Source of the DNA: Spirochaetaceae bacterium
Lineage (GTDB): Bacteria > Myxococcota_A > UBA9160 > UBA4427
Assembly (NCBI GenBank): GCA_020632655.1
Contig: JACKFD010000012.1
Location: forward strand, 93,800-157,799
Length of the DNA stretch: 64,000 bases
Direction of reading: 5' to 3'
A program made the translations under genes and the position numbers. Positions within the stretch are counted from its first letter, which is position 1, and each line of letters opens with the position of its first letter. Shown here one piece after another: positions 50,662-59,649 of the stretch. The notes under the pieces were generated by a model. The model saw only the letters and a list, made by a program, of their open reading frames with translations, ran no database searches and had not been told where the DNA came from.

Positions 50662-51398
50662 GCAGTCCCTTCTGGGCGTACGTGGAGGCGTTGCCCGAGA
50701 CGGGCGTCCTCGTGCTCTCGCCCGAGGAGTCCCGGCACGTCGCCGCGCGTCGACTGCGCGCCGGCGATGTGATCGTGGCCTTCGATGGGCGCGGGCGGCA
50801 GGCGCCGGCGCGCGTCGAGCGGATCGGGCGTCGCGACGTCGAGCTGGTGGTGCTCGGTGTCGAGACGACGCCCGCGCCGAGTCCGCCCTTCGTGCTCGCG
50901 AGCGCGATTCCGAAGGGGGAGCGACTGGCGACGATGCTGCCGATGCTGACGCAGCTCGGGGTCGACGTCTGGCAGCCGCTCGAGCTCGAGGACTCCGCCG
51001 TGCGGCGCATCGATCCCGAGGCGCCCCGCATGCGGCGCATCCTGATCGAGTCCTGCAAGGTCGCCCGGCGCGCCTGGACGCTCGTGATCGAGCCCGTCTG
51101 CGCGCTCGAGTCGCTGCTCGCGAAGGACGCGACGGGTCCCGTCGTCTACGGCGATCGAGAGGGTCTGCGTGGCGGGCTCGACGCGGCGACGCGCCTGGTC
51201 GTGATCGGGCCCGAGGCGGGCTTCAGCGAGCGGGAGCATCGCGCCCTGCGCGAGGCCGGCGCGACGCCCCACGCCTTTGCGCCCCACAACCTGCGGATCG
51301 AGACCGCGGCGATCGCGGGCGCGGTCGCCGCCTGGCTCGCTCGCGGCGAGCGTGCGGGCGGCACGTCCGCCCCCGTCCTCGCTGGAGGCTCCGGCTGA
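50658..51398 (+). CDS. rsmE: 16S rRNA (uracil1498-N3)-methyltransferase RsmE
   Basis: 246 residues from GTG 50658, with GGGAGG upstream and overlapping the rsmJ stop. An N-terminal PUA-like domain (VLSPEESRHVAARRLRAGDVIVAFDG) precedes the SPOUT methyltransferase domain with its knot: LASAIPKGERLATMLPMLTQLGVD, IGPEAGFSEREHRALREAG and APHNLRIETAAIAG. All three are RsmE hallmarks. Its stop shares a base with the ilvA start (TGATG), giving a coupled rsmJ-rsmE-ilvA operon. Confidence 0.94.
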   Translation: MSSPFWAYVEALPETGVLVLSPEESRHVAARRLRAGDVIVAFDGRGRQAPARVERIGRRDVELVVLGVETTPAPSPPFVLASAIPKGERLATMLPMLTQLGVDVWQPLELEDSAVRRIDPEAPRMRRILIESCKVARRAWTLVIEPVCALESLLAKDATGPVVYGDREGLRGGLDAATRLVVIGPEAGFSEREHRALREAGATPHAFAPHNLRIETAAIAGAVAAWLARGERAGGTSAPVLAGGSG

Positions 51399-52915
51399 TG
51401 TCCAGCGACGACCTGCTCGAACGGATCCTGCGCGCGCCGGTCTACGACGTGGCGATCGAGACGCCCCTCGACGAGGCGCCGCTCCTCTCGGCGCGCCTGC
51501 ACAACCGCATCCGCATCAAGCGCGAGGACCTCCAACCCGTCTTCTCCTTCAAGCTGCGCGGCGCCTACAACCGGGTCCGCAAGCTCTCGCCGGCGGAGCG
51601 GCGTGCGGGCGTCGTCGCCGCCTCGGCGGGCAATCACGCGCAGGGCATCGCACTCGCCGCCGAGCGGCTCGGCTGCTCGGCGAAGATCGTGATGCCCCGC
51701 ACGACGCCGCGCATCAAGGTCGATGCCGTCACCCGGCTCGGTGGTGAAGCGATCCTCGAAGGCGACAGCTACGACGAGGCCGCCGCCCGCGCGCGCGCGA
51801 TCGAGACGGCGGAGGGGCGCGTCTTCGTGCATCCCTACGACGACCTCGACGTGATCGCGGGGCAGGGCACGATCGGAATGGAGATCCTGCGCCAGCATCG
51901 CGGCACCCTCGACGCGGTCTTCGTGCCCGTGGGCGGCGGTGGGCTGATCGCGGGGATCGCGGCCTACGTGAAGCGCATCTCGCCCGGGACCCGCGTCGTG
52001 GGCGTCGAGCCCGAGGACGCGGCCTGCCTCGCGGCGGCCCTCGCGACCGGACGGCCCGTGGACATCGGGCCCGTCGGGCTCTTCGCCGATGGCGTGGCCG
52101 TGCGCGAGGTCGGGCGCCATCCCTTCGAGATCGCGCGGACGGCCGTCGACGAGGTCGTGACGGTCGGGGTCGACGAGATCTGTGCGGCGATCCGCGACGT
52201 CTTCGACGACACGCGCTCGATCGCGGAGCCGGCGGGCGCGCTCTCGATCGCCGGTCTCAAACGGTGGGTCGCGCGGGAGGGCGTGCGTGACGCGAACCTC
52301 GTGGCGATCGACAGCGGCGCGAACATGAACTTCGATCGGCTCCGACACGTCGCCGAGCGTGCGGAGATCGGCGAGCAGCGCGAGGCCCTCCTCGCGGTGA
52401 CGATTCCCGAGCGGCCGGGTGCCTTCCTCGAGCTGTGTCGGGTGCTCGGAGACCGCGCCGTCACCGAGTTCAACTACCGCTACGGCGACTCGGCCGCGGC
52501 CCACGTCTTCGTCGGCGTCGCGCTGCGCGGCGGTGGCGCGCAGGAGCGCGCGAAGCTGCTCGCGGATCTCGAGCGCGAGGGCTTCGAGGTCGTCGACATG
52601 AGCGGCAACGAGATGGCGAAGCTGCACGTGCGCTTCATGGTGGGCGGCCGGGCCGAGCGCGCCGACGAACGTCTCTTCCGCTTCGAGTTTCCCGAGCGGC
52701 CGGGCGCGCTCACGCGCTTCCTCGAGAGCGTGGGCGAGCGTTGGAACATCAGCCTCTTCCACTACCGGAACCACGGCGCCGCCTTCGGACGCGTGCTGGC
52801 GGGGCTCGAGGTCCCGGCGGCGGATGCAGAGGCGCTGGCCCATCGCCTGGCCGAGCTCGGCTATCCCTGGGTCGAGGAGACGGAGAATCCGGCGACCGCG
52901 CTCTTCCTCGGCTAG
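51398..52915 (+). CDS. ilvA: Threonine ammonia-lyase, biosynthetic
   Basis: 505 residues from ATG 51398. PLP-dependent fold type II: catalytic Lys in SFKLRGAYN, AASAGNHAQGIALAA, VGGGGLIAGIAAYVK for phosphate binding and a SIAEPAGALS Ser near the pyridine N. Two ACT-like regulatory domains follow: the first starts LLAVTIPERPGAFLELCRVLG, the second LFRFEFPERPGALTRFLESVG. This is the isoleucine-inhibited enzyme making 2-oxobutanoate. Its stop overlaps the convergent SRPBCC gene by four bases. Confidence 0.96.
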   Translation: MSSDDLLERILRAPVYDVAIETPLDEAPLLSARLHNRIRIKREDLQPVFSFKLRGAYNRVRKLSPAERRAGVVAASAGNHAQGIALAAERLGCSAKIVMPRTTPRIKVDAVTRLGGEAILEGDSYDEAAARARAIETAEGRVFVHPYDDLDVIAGQGTIGMEILRQHRGTLDAVFVPVGGGGLIAGIAAYVKRISPGTRVVGVEPEDAACLAAALATGRPVDIGPVGLFADGVAVREVGRHPFEIARTAVDEVVTVGVDEICAAIRDVFDDTRSIAEPAGALSIAGLKRWVAREGVRDANLVAIDSGANMNFDRLRHVAERAEIGEQREALLAVTIPERPGAFLELCRVLGDRAVTEFNYRYGDSAAAHVFVGVALRGGGAQERAKLLADLEREGFEVVDMSGNEMAKLHVRFMVGGRAERADERLFRFEFPERPGALTRFLESVGERWNISLFHYRNHGAAFGRVLAGLEVPAADAEALAHRLAELGYPWVEETENPATALFLG

Positions 52916-53433
52916 GACGATCGGTCGGTTCGGCCGGGCTCGCCGCGTGCGTCGTCGGGGGGGAGCAGGCTGTGCAGGCGCCGGAAGTCCTGCCGGATGT
53001 TCCAGGCGAAGAAGGGGCGCGCGAGGCGACCGAGCAGGGGCGAGCCCTCGAAGTGCAGGAAGCGCGTGGCCCGCGGACCTTCGGGTCGGGCCGCCATGCC
53101 GACCTCGCCGAGCCGCGAGCGCATCAGGCACCAGCCCGGACGCAGCACGACGTCGAACTCGCTCCAGCCGAGGATCGGATTCCGTGCCGCGAGCCGCAGC
53201 CGCTCGCCCTGCTGCTCGAGCGGGCGTACGTCGGCGACGAGCCCCTCGAAGCGGGGCGTATTCGTCGCGAGGTCGGCGACGAAGGACCAGACCCGATCGA
53301 AGGGCAGGGCGAAGAGCGTCTCGTCGACGGCCACGTGCGGCAGACCCGCGGCGAGTGCGCGCATGCGCGTCACGGGATCGATCTCGACCTCGGGCCAGGC
53401 ATATCGGCTCGCGTGGATCGGCTCGTCGCTCAT
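52912..53433 (-). CDS. SRPBCC (START-like) domain protein
   Basis: 173 residues from ATG 53433, with GAGGTGG upstream. About 40-170 shows the SRPBCC pattern: FALPFDRVWSFVADLATNTPRFEGLVADV, LGWSEFDVVLRPGWCLMRS and an amphipathic C-terminal helix (NIRQDFRRLHSLLP). Such proteins hold hydrophobic ligands in a cavity. It overlaps the upstream ECF sigma gene by four bases (ATGA), so the two are translationally coupled; a ligand-sensing partner of the sigma factor is an attractive reading but inferred only from position. Confidence 0.8.
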   Translation of the reverse strand: MSDEPIHASRYAWPEVEIDPVTRMRALAAGLPHVAVDETLFALPFDRVWSFVADLATNTPRFEGLVADVRPLEQQGERLRLAARNPILGWSEFDVVLRPGWCLMRSRLGEVGMAARPEGPRATRFLHFEGSPLLGRLARPFFAWNIRQDFRRLHSLLPPDDARGEPGRTDRSS

Positions 53434-53924
53434 TCGTTCCACCTCTCGCGAAAGGCCTCGCGCGCGCGGTGCAGACGGCTCTTGATCGTGCCCCGGGCGC
53501 AGTCGAGGACCTCCGCTGCCTCGGCCTCGGACAGCCCCTCGAGATCGCGCAGCACGAGCACGGCCCGCTGGTCGGGCGAGAGCGCATCGAGCACCCGTGC
53601 CACGTCGCGTCGCAGAGCCGGGTCGGGCGGCGGTCCGCTCGTGTCGTCCCAGTCCGCGATCGGAGGCTCGCGACGACGGCGGGTCGCGTGCCGGATCGCC
53701 TCGCGCGTGGCGATCCGTCGGACCCAGCCGCGCAGCGCGTCCGGATCGCGCAGCCCACGCAGGTCGCGCATGACCTGGATCAGCGTCTCCTGCGCCGCGT
53801 CCGGTCCGGCGTCGAGGGCGATCGATCCGCACAGGCGTCCGACCCAGGGCGACAGCGCATCCAGCACGTCGCCCATCGCGAGCAGGTCCCCGCCCTGCGC
53901 CTCGCGAATCCGCTCGCTCGTCAT
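53430..53924 (-). CDS. ECF-type RNA polymerase sigma factor
   Basis: 164 residues from ATG 53924, where the family-like start MTSERIREAQGGDLLAMG begins; ATG 54032 would add 36 low-complexity residues. Region 2 (DAAQETLIQVMRDLRGLRDP and GWVRRIATREAIRH) and region 4 (LSPDQRAVLVLRDLEGLSEAEAAEVLDCARGTIKSRLHRAR) are both clear. A linker with PPIADWDDTSGPPP separates them. No anti-sigma gene flanks it; the coupled gene encodes an SRPBCC protein instead. Divergent from the DUF3604 lipoprotein gene. Confidence 0.9.
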   Translation of the reverse strand: MTSERIREAQGGDLLAMGDVLDALSPWVGRLCGSIALDAGPDAAQETLIQVMRDLRGLRDPDALRGWVRRIATREAIRHATRRRREPPIADWDDTSGPPPDPALRRDVARVLDALSPDQRAVLVLRDLEGLSEAEAAEVLDCARGTIKSRLHRAREAFRERWNE

Positions 53925-54119
53925 CGTCGGGGCAGGGGGCGGCGACCCGGCGGAAGGTTCCCGTCGACCGGAGGCTTCTTCGTCTCGCCCGGCTGCGTCG
54001 TCGCTCGCGGAGCCGATCGTCCCGTCCCCCATCCCCGGGCCCGCGACCCGGGGCCGAGGCGAAGGCTGCCCGCGCTACGTTCGCGGCGCAACGACGCCGC
54101 CGGGCGGCAGGAGGCTCGA

Positions 54120-56471
54120 TTGACTCGACGATCCCCGACCGGTCCGCGTGCGCTCCGCGGAGCGCACGCGCGCCACTCGCGCCCTACAGATCGCCCGCTC
54201 CGCCCGGCCACCGTCCGGCGACGCCTCGGCCTGCTCGGGCTGACCCTGGGTGCTCTCGCCTGCTCCGACGCCCCGCCCCAGGAGTCCCTCTCGATCCACG
54301 GCGCGGAGCGGCCCCGAGCCGTCATGGCGGAGGGCGACGAGCGACAACGCGCCGGTGTCGCCGCGCTGACCCGGACGGGAGGCGGCGCGAGGACTGCGCC
54401 CGACACCCAGATCCTCTTCGGCGACCTCCACGTCCACACGACCTTCTCGCAGGACGCCTACCTCTTCGCCCTGCCCGCGGTCGGTGGCGACGGCGCCCAT
54501 CCGCCGGCGGACGCCTGCGACTTCGCGCGCTACTGCGCGAACCTCGACTTCTTCGCGCTCACGGATCACGCCGAGTCCCTGCGCCCCGCGCATTGGGAGA
54601 TCACGAAGCAGAGCCTTCGCGAGTGCGATGAACGTGCGGGCGATCCCGGCAATCCCGACCTCGTCGCGTTCATGGGCTTCGAGTGGACGAATGCCGGACT
54701 GACGCCGGAGGAGCACTACGGCCATCGCTGCGTGATCTTCCCCGGCCTCGACGACGCGAGCCTGCCCCCGCGGCCGATCGCCTCGGCCGACAAACGACCG
54801 GCCTATCTGAAGACGGCCGAGGCGATGGCGCGTCTGCGCTGGCTCGACCCGCTGCATTGGGGGCGCTACGGCGAGTACGTCGAGTACGGGAAGGCGCTCC
54901 AGGACTTTCCGGCTTGCGAGGAAGGGATTTCCTCGGCGCGGCTGCCGGAGGGCTGCTTCGAGGTGGCTGCGACCCCTGCGGACCTGCATCGCAAGCTCGA
55001 CGAAGCCGGACTCGAGGCGCTCGACATCCCGCATGGAACGGCCTGGGGTGTCTACACGCCCGCCACGACGACGATCGACAAGCACCTCGACGCCGCGCAA
55101 TACGACGCCGACCGCATGCGCCTGATCGAGATCGCCTCGGGGCACGGCAACTCGGAGTCCTATGGAAGCTTCCGGGAGTGGGAGGTCGGCGCGGACGGCG
55201 AACGGATCTGCCCCGCCCCGACCGAGGACTACCTGCCCTGCTGCTGGCAGGCCGGCGAGATCATGCGCAGTCGCTGCGACGGCCTCGATCCCGACGAGTG
55301 CGAGCGGCGCATCGCGCTGGCGCGGCAATACGCGACCGAGGCCTACACCCGGGTCAACCGCGTCTTTCCCGATGCCGCGCCCGAAGAGTGGCTCGACTGC
55401 GGGCAGTGCCGGGACTGCTTCAAGCCGAGCTTCGACTATCGCCCCCTCGAGTCCGTGCAGTACGGGATGTCGATCTCGAACGAGGCCGTCGTCGACGAGG
55501 ACGGTCGCCCTCTGCGCTTCCGCTACGGCTTCGTCGGCTCGAGCGACGAGCACTCGGGTCGCCCCGGCACGGGCTACAAGCAGGTCGATCGCGCGCTGAT
55601 GACGGACGTGAACGAGGCTCCGGGGAGCGGGCTCGGGGCGCTGCTGGGCGGCGGGTCGGGACCCGATCCGCAGATGCCCCAGCGGCCCGGGCAGGGCGAC
55701 ATCGGCGTGAGCGGCAACGACGGGCGCACCCAGGCCTTCCTCTACCCGGGCGCCCTCGCGGCGGCCCACGCTCGCAGCCGATCGCGCGAGGACCTCTGGG
55801 ACGCATTCGGGCGACGCGAGGTCTATGCGACGAGCGGCCCGCGCATCCTGCTCTGGTTCGACCTCCTGAATCCACCCGGCGCGGGGCGCAGGCCGATGGG
55901 CAGCGAGGTCGAGATGCGCGAGACGCCGCGCTTCGAGGTGCGGGCGCTCGGCTCCTTCGAGCCCAGGCCGGGATGTCCGGACTGGTCGCGGGAGGGCCTC
56001 GGCGGCGAGCGGCTCGCCTCGCTGTGTCGGAACGAGTGCTACTTCCCGAGCGAGGTCCGCCGGCCGATCGTCGCGATCGAGGTCGTGCGCATCACGCCGC
56101 GGATCGCGCCCGACGAGCCGATCGAGCCGCGCATCGAGGATCCCTGGCTCCGCCTCGAGTGCGAGGACGCGGGCGAGGGCTGCGTCGTGCGGTTCGAGGA
56201 CGAGGACTTCGCCTCGCGCGGTCGCGACACGCTCTACTACGTGCGGGCCCTCGAGGCGGCGCGGCCCGCGATCGCCGGGAATCCGCTCCGTCCGCGTCGC
56301 GGCGACGACGGCCGGGTCGAGTCGATCGAGCTCTGTGAGACCGGGGACGACTGCCTCGACCCCGTCGAGGAGCGCGCCTGGTCCTCACCGATCTTCGTGG
56401 ACTTCGCCCGCGGCGGCGACGAGGGAGACGGCGGAGACGATCGGCGCATCGTCCGGCTCGACCTCGACTGA
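54120..56471 (+). CDS. DUF3604 lipoprotein (PHP-like metal-dependent fold)
   Basis: 783 residues from TTG 54120, chosen because AGGAGG (54109-54114) is five bases upstream and a lipoprotein signal follows (RRRLGLLGLTLGALAC). DUF3604 starts with FGDLHVHTTFSQDAY, then FFALTDHAE, and late SSDEHSGRPG: His/Asp/Glu residues arranged as in PHP-type phosphoesterases. Several Cys clusters (DCGQCRDC, CDFARYC, CETGDDC) suggest disulfides. Its exact reaction is unknown; the family is frequent in soil and marine proteobacteria. The last 87 bases overlap the antisense acyltransferase gene. Confidence 0.86.
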   Translation: MTRRSPTGPRALRGAHARHSRPTDRPLRPATVRRRLGLLGLTLGALACSDAPPQESLSIHGAERPRAVMAEGDERQRAGVAALTRTGGGARTAPDTQILFGDLHVHTTFSQDAYLFALPAVGGDGAHPPADACDFARYCANLDFFALTDHAESLRPAHWEITKQSLRECDERAGDPGNPDLVAFMGFEWTNAGLTPEEHYGHRCVIFPGLDDASLPPRPIASADKRPAYLKTAEAMARLRWLDPLHWGRYGEYVEYGKALQDFPACEEGISSARLPEGCFEVAATPADLHRKLDEAGLEALDIPHGTAWGVYTPATTTIDKHLDAAQYDADRMRLIEIASGHGNSESYGSFREWEVGADGERICPAPTEDYLPCCWQAGEIMRSRCDGLDPDECERRIALARQYATEAYTRVNRVFPDAAPEEWLDCGQCRDCFKPSFDYRPLESVQYGMSISNEAVVDEDGRPLRFRYGFVGSSDEHSGRPGTGYKQVDRALMTDVNEAPGSGLGALLGGGSGPDPQMPQRPGQGDIGVSGNDGRTQAFLYPGALAAAHARSRSREDLWDAFGRREVYATSGPRILLWFDLLNPPGAGRRPMGSEVEMRETPRFEVRALGSFEPRPGCPDWSREGLGGERLASLCRNECYFPSEVRRPIVAIEVVRITPRIAPDEPIEPRIEDPWLRLECEDAGEGCVVRFEDEDFASRGRDTLYYVRALEAARPAIAGNPLRPRRGDDGRVESIELCETGDDCLDPVEERAWSSPIFVDFARGGDEGDGGDDRRIVRLDLD

Positions 56472-57101
56472 AGCGAGCCCTGCGCGGGCGCCTGCGGTCT
56501 CGTCGCCCGGCGACGCCGGCGTCCATTCCTCCTCGCGCAGTCGGATCGGACCGAAGCGTTCGGGGAAGAGCCCCTGCTTGTCGGCGTAGAACGCGCGCAC
56601 GTGATCCATGTCGCGCACCACGTCGCCCGAGGGCTCGAAGGCGGGCCCGAACCCGCCCCGTCGCTGGGCGTAGTCGAGGAAGCTCATCACGATCGGGACG
56701 CCGGCGCGGCGTGCGATGTGGTAGAAGCCGGACTTCCAATGCTCCGTGCGCGCGCGGGTGCCCTCGACGGGGACGACGAGGGCGAGCTCGTCGTGCTCGC
56801 CGAGCGTTCGCGCCATCGCCTCCACGAGCTGCTCGCGGGCATGGCGCCGGACGGGTACGCCGCCGAGGGCCCGCATGATCGGACCGAGCGGAAAGCGGAA
56901 GAGCGTGTGCTTGCCCATCCACGCGATCGGTATGTCGTAGACCGCGGCGAAGGCGAGCAGGTAGGGGAAGTCCCAGTTCGACGTATGGGGCGCGGCGATC
57001 AGCACGTAGCGTCGCGGCGCGGGGCGCGCGCCGGAGGTCGTCCAGCCCGTCATCCGAAGGAACCAGCGGGCCAGGAGACGCCGCACGCGTCGTTTCGACA
57101 T
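56385..57101 (-). CDS. PlsC-family acyltransferase
   Basis: 238 residues from ATG 57101; upstream in-frame Met codons give an implausible N-terminus. HTSNWD is the H-x4-D catalytic motif, followed by GKHTLFRFPLGPIMRALGGVPVRR and the glycerol-3-phosphate-binding PVEGTRAR. The family acylates lysophosphatidate or related lipids at the membrane. A short basic N-terminal helix can bind the membrane. Its 3' end overlaps the DUF3604 gene by 87 bases on the other strand, so the C-terminal 28 residues are antisense-coded. Confidence 0.88.
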   Translation of the reverse strand: MSKRRVRRLLARWFLRMTGWTTSGARPAPRRYVLIAAPHTSNWDFPYLLAFAAVYDIPIAWMGKHTLFRFPLGPIMRALGGVPVRRHAREQLVEAMARTLGEHDELALVVPVEGTRARTEHWKSGFYHIARRAGVPIVMSFLDYAQRRGGFGPAFEPSGDVVRDMDHVRAFYADKQGLFPERFGPIRLREEEWTPASPGDETAGARAGLASVEVEPDDAPIVSAVSLVAAAGEVHEDR

Positions 57102-57107
57102 CGCGCG

Positions 57108-57113
57108 AGCGTA
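57108..57113 (-). promoter_or_regulatory. Candidate -10 (TACGCT) six bases before acyltransferase ATG
   Basis: On the minus strand TACGCT, six bases (CGCGCG), then ATG. The same spacer CGCGCG follows TAGACT before the zinc-peptidase ATG. Leaderless transcription is implied. Confidence 0.5.
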
Positions 57114-57146
57114 GCAGCGCATCCGGCGCGCACGCGGTCGGCCGAC

Positions 57147-57152
57147 TACACT
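57147..57152 (+). promoter_or_regulatory. Candidate -10 (TACACT) of the MFS gene
   Basis: TACACT ten bases before the ATG at 57163; transcription would start about four bases before the ATG. It forms a divergent pair with TACGCT on the other strand 34 bases away. Confidence 0.42.
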
Positions 57153-57162
57153 CGCCGCGCCC

Positions 57163-58347
57163 ATGAACTCCCGACAGCGCGCCATCCTCGCCGTCGCCCT
57201 CGTGACCCAGGGCGTCTCGGTCGGCCTCGTCTACGCCGTGCCCCCGGTCTTCCTCGAGGCCCTCGAGTCGACCTTCCATGCGACGCGGACGCAGATCGCG
57301 GTCGGGCCCGTGCTGATCATGGCGGGCCTCACGGTGGGGGGCCTGCTGACGGGGGTGGCGCTCGATCGCGGCTACGCGCGAGGCGTGCTGCTCGCGGGTG
57401 CGAGCGTGTTGATCGCGGCCCTGCTCGTCGCATCGCGCGCGACGAGTCTCGCGACGCTCGCGTGCGTCGCGGTCGCGATGGGCTTCTCGACGCCCTCGAT
57501 CGGGCCGCTGGCCGGAGCGAGTCTCGTGACGCGCTTCTTCGACGAGGGCCGAGGGCGGGCGCTCGGGCTGATCGGCATGGGTCCACCGCTCGGATCGGGC
57601 CTCTTCGCTGCGGTCGCGGGATGGTCGCTGCTCGCGCTCGGGCTGCGCGAGAGCTTCGTCTTCTTCGCCGGCGTGGCCTTCGTTGCGGTCGTGCCGCTCG
57701 TGTGCTGGGCGGTGCCCGCGCGCTTCGAGTCGCGCGCGGAAGTCGCGGGGCAGGGGGGAGCCGCCGCCGTGTCGATGCGCGAGGTGCTGGCGCGGCCGCT
57801 CTTCTGGTGGAGTGCGATCGTGTTTGCGCTCGCGGCGGGCATCGCGACGGGCTGGACGACGCATGCGGCCGCCTATCTCGGGGGTGTCGGACTCTCGCCG
57901 GCGCAGCAGAGCGGTGTGTTGGCGGCGCAGTTCTGGCTGGGCGTACCGGGGGCCCTCGTGTTCGGCACGCTGGCCGATCGGTTTCCGCTCCGGGGACTCT
58001 TCGTCGCGTTGCTGGCGGCGGAGGCGGGGCTCTATGCGGGCTTCGCGCTCGGGCCGTCGCCCCTCGCGGCGGGCGTCATGGCCGGCGCCTTCGGATTCCT
58101 GTCGGGCGGCCTGATCCCGCTCTATCTCCTGATGCTCGGTCGGCGCATGGGGCCCGATGCGCTCGGCCGGGCGATGGGACTGTCGAACGTCGTGATGCTG
58201 CCCGTGATGTCGGGGGCCGTGCTGCTGGCGGCGGCGGTCTACGAACGGACGGGGGGCTACGCTGCGGGCCTCGGTGTCTTCTCGGTCGGCATGCTGATCG
58301 CGATCGGCTGCATGATCGCCTCGGAACGGAGCGAGCGAACGTCATGA
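57163..58347 (+). CDS. Major facilitator superfamily transporter
   Basis: 394 residues from ATG 57163. About 12 hydrophobic helices in two halves, with a TM2-TM3 loop G-V-A-L-D-R-G-Y-A-R-G matching the DRxGRR-type MFS signature, and a central loop rich in Arg/Glu. It looks like a monocarboxylate/oxalate-type MFS exporter or importer, but the substrate is not readable. Its stop overlaps the sulfotransferase start (ATGA), so the two are coupled. Confidence 0.86.
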   Translation: MNSRQRAILAVALVTQGVSVGLVYAVPPVFLEALESTFHATRTQIAVGPVLIMAGLTVGGLLTGVALDRGYARGVLLAGASVLIAALLVASRATSLATLACVAVAMGFSTPSIGPLAGASLVTRFFDEGRGRALGLIGMGPPLGSGLFAAVAGWSLLALGLRESFVFFAGVAFVAVVPLVCWAVPARFESRAEVAGQGGAAAVSMREVLARPLFWWSAIVFALAAGIATGWTTHAAAYLGGVGLSPAQQSGVLAAQFWLGVPGALVFGTLADRFPLRGLFVALLAAEAGLYAGFALGPSPLAAGVMAGAFGFLSGGLIPLYLLMLGRRMGPDALGRAMGLSNVVMLPVMSGAVLLAAAVYERTGGYAAGLGVFSVGMLIAIGCMIASERSERTS

Positions 58348-59597
58348 CCCGCGAATACGGCTTCCGCGATGCCGGCCTCCGCTCGCCGCTCCTGCGCGGG
58401 CTGAACGTCGTCGGCGCTCTGGCGGCGAAAGTCGGCCTCGAGCCCGCGCTCGACCCCGACGCGATCGAGCGCGCCGCGATCCGGGCCGCCGGGTCCGACG
58501 ACTTCGGCAGCGACAGCTACCGCGAGCCCCTCGAGCGCTACGTCGAGTCGGTCGAACGCGAGGCCGACCTCTCGACCTTCGGCCGCCTCGTCACCCGGCA
58601 GATGTTGACGACCCAGCTCACGAAGCGCATCGAGCTGCGCGAGTGGACGAAGGCCCATCCCGAGGCCGCGAAGCAGGAGATCCGTCGCCCCTGGATCATC
58701 CTCGGCCTGCCGCGCACGGGCACGAGCATCCTCTCGATCCTGCTCGGCCTCGATCCGATGGTGCGTCCGCTCCTGCAGTGGGAGGCGGGGGCGATCGTGC
58801 CGCCGCCGACCCTCGCGACGGCGAACGAGGATCCGCGCATCGCCCTGGCGACGAAGCGCTTCGAGCAGCTGCACGCGATGAATCCACCCTTCAAGGCGAT
58901 GCATCCGACGGGCGCGATGCTGGCCGAGGAGTGCGTGCCGCTCCTGATGCTCGACCTGCGCACCCTGGGCCTCGAGACCCAGGCCTTCGTGCCGAGCTAC
59001 GGACGCTGGCTGCAGGGCTGCGACATGACGCCGGCCTACGTGCAGCACAAGATGGCGCTGCAAGCGCTTCAGACGGGCCAGCCGACCGAGAGCTGGGTGC
59101 TCAAGACGCCGAACCACCTCTGGTGTCTCGAGACGCTGCTCGAGTTCTATCCCGACGCGCGGCTGATCTGGACCCATCGCGACCCCGGCCCCGTCACGGC
59201 CTCCGTCGCGAGCCTGAATACGGCCCTCCAGCGCACCTTCTGCCGCGAGCAGGACGTGCACGCGATCGGCGCCGACTGGCTCGGCAAGCTGCGGCACGCC
59301 GTCGCGAAGGGCATGGAGTTCGATGCCCGGACGCAGGCGGGCTGGTGCGTGCACGTCGCCTATCAGGACCTGATGCGCGATCCGCTCGCGACCATGCGCG
59401 GGATCTACGCGCATTTCGGGGAGCAGACGAATCGCCTCCACGAGCGGCGCATCGAGGCCTGGCTCGCCGAGAAGCCCCAGACCGCCCACGGCCGGCACGC
59501 CTACGATCCACGCGACTTCGGCTGGACCTACGACGGGCTGGCCGAGATCTGGAAGGATTACCGGGAGCGATTCGGGATCGAGCGCGAGGCGCGCTGA
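58344..59597 (+). CDS. Sulfotransferase family protein
   Basis: 417 residues from ATG 58344. The PAPS 5'-phosphosulfate-binding loop is GLPRTGTSIL at about 121-130, and the 3'-phosphate motif lies in RLIWTHRDPGPVTASVASL. The N-terminal 110 residues are helical and typical of the bacterial Sulfotransfer_3 group. It would move sulfate from PAPS to a hydroxyl of a lipid or sterol-like acceptor. Coupled to the MFS gene, so the pair may modify and transport one compound (inference). Confidence 0.88.
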   Translation: MTREYGFRDAGLRSPLLRGLNVVGALAAKVGLEPALDPDAIERAAIRAAGSDDFGSDSYREPLERYVESVEREADLSTFGRLVTRQMLTTQLTKRIELREWTKAHPEAAKQEIRRPWIILGLPRTGTSILSILLGLDPMVRPLLQWEAGAIVPPPTLATANEDPRIALATKRFEQLHAMNPPFKAMHPTGAMLAEECVPLLMLDLRTLGLETQAFVPSYGRWLQGCDMTPAYVQHKMALQALQTGQPTESWVLKTPNHLWCLETLLEFYPDARLIWTHRDPGPVTASVASLNTALQRTFCREQDVHAIGADWLGKLRHAVAKGMEFDARTQAGWCVHVAYQDLMRDPLATMRGIYAHFGEQTNRLHERRIEAWLAEKPQTAHGRHAYDPRDFGWTYDGLAEIWKDYRERFGIEREAR

Positions 59598-59649
59598 GCG
59601 TCGGGTCGACGGCCCGCGTCTGCGGTCGGGACTCGCGCGGCGTTCCCGC

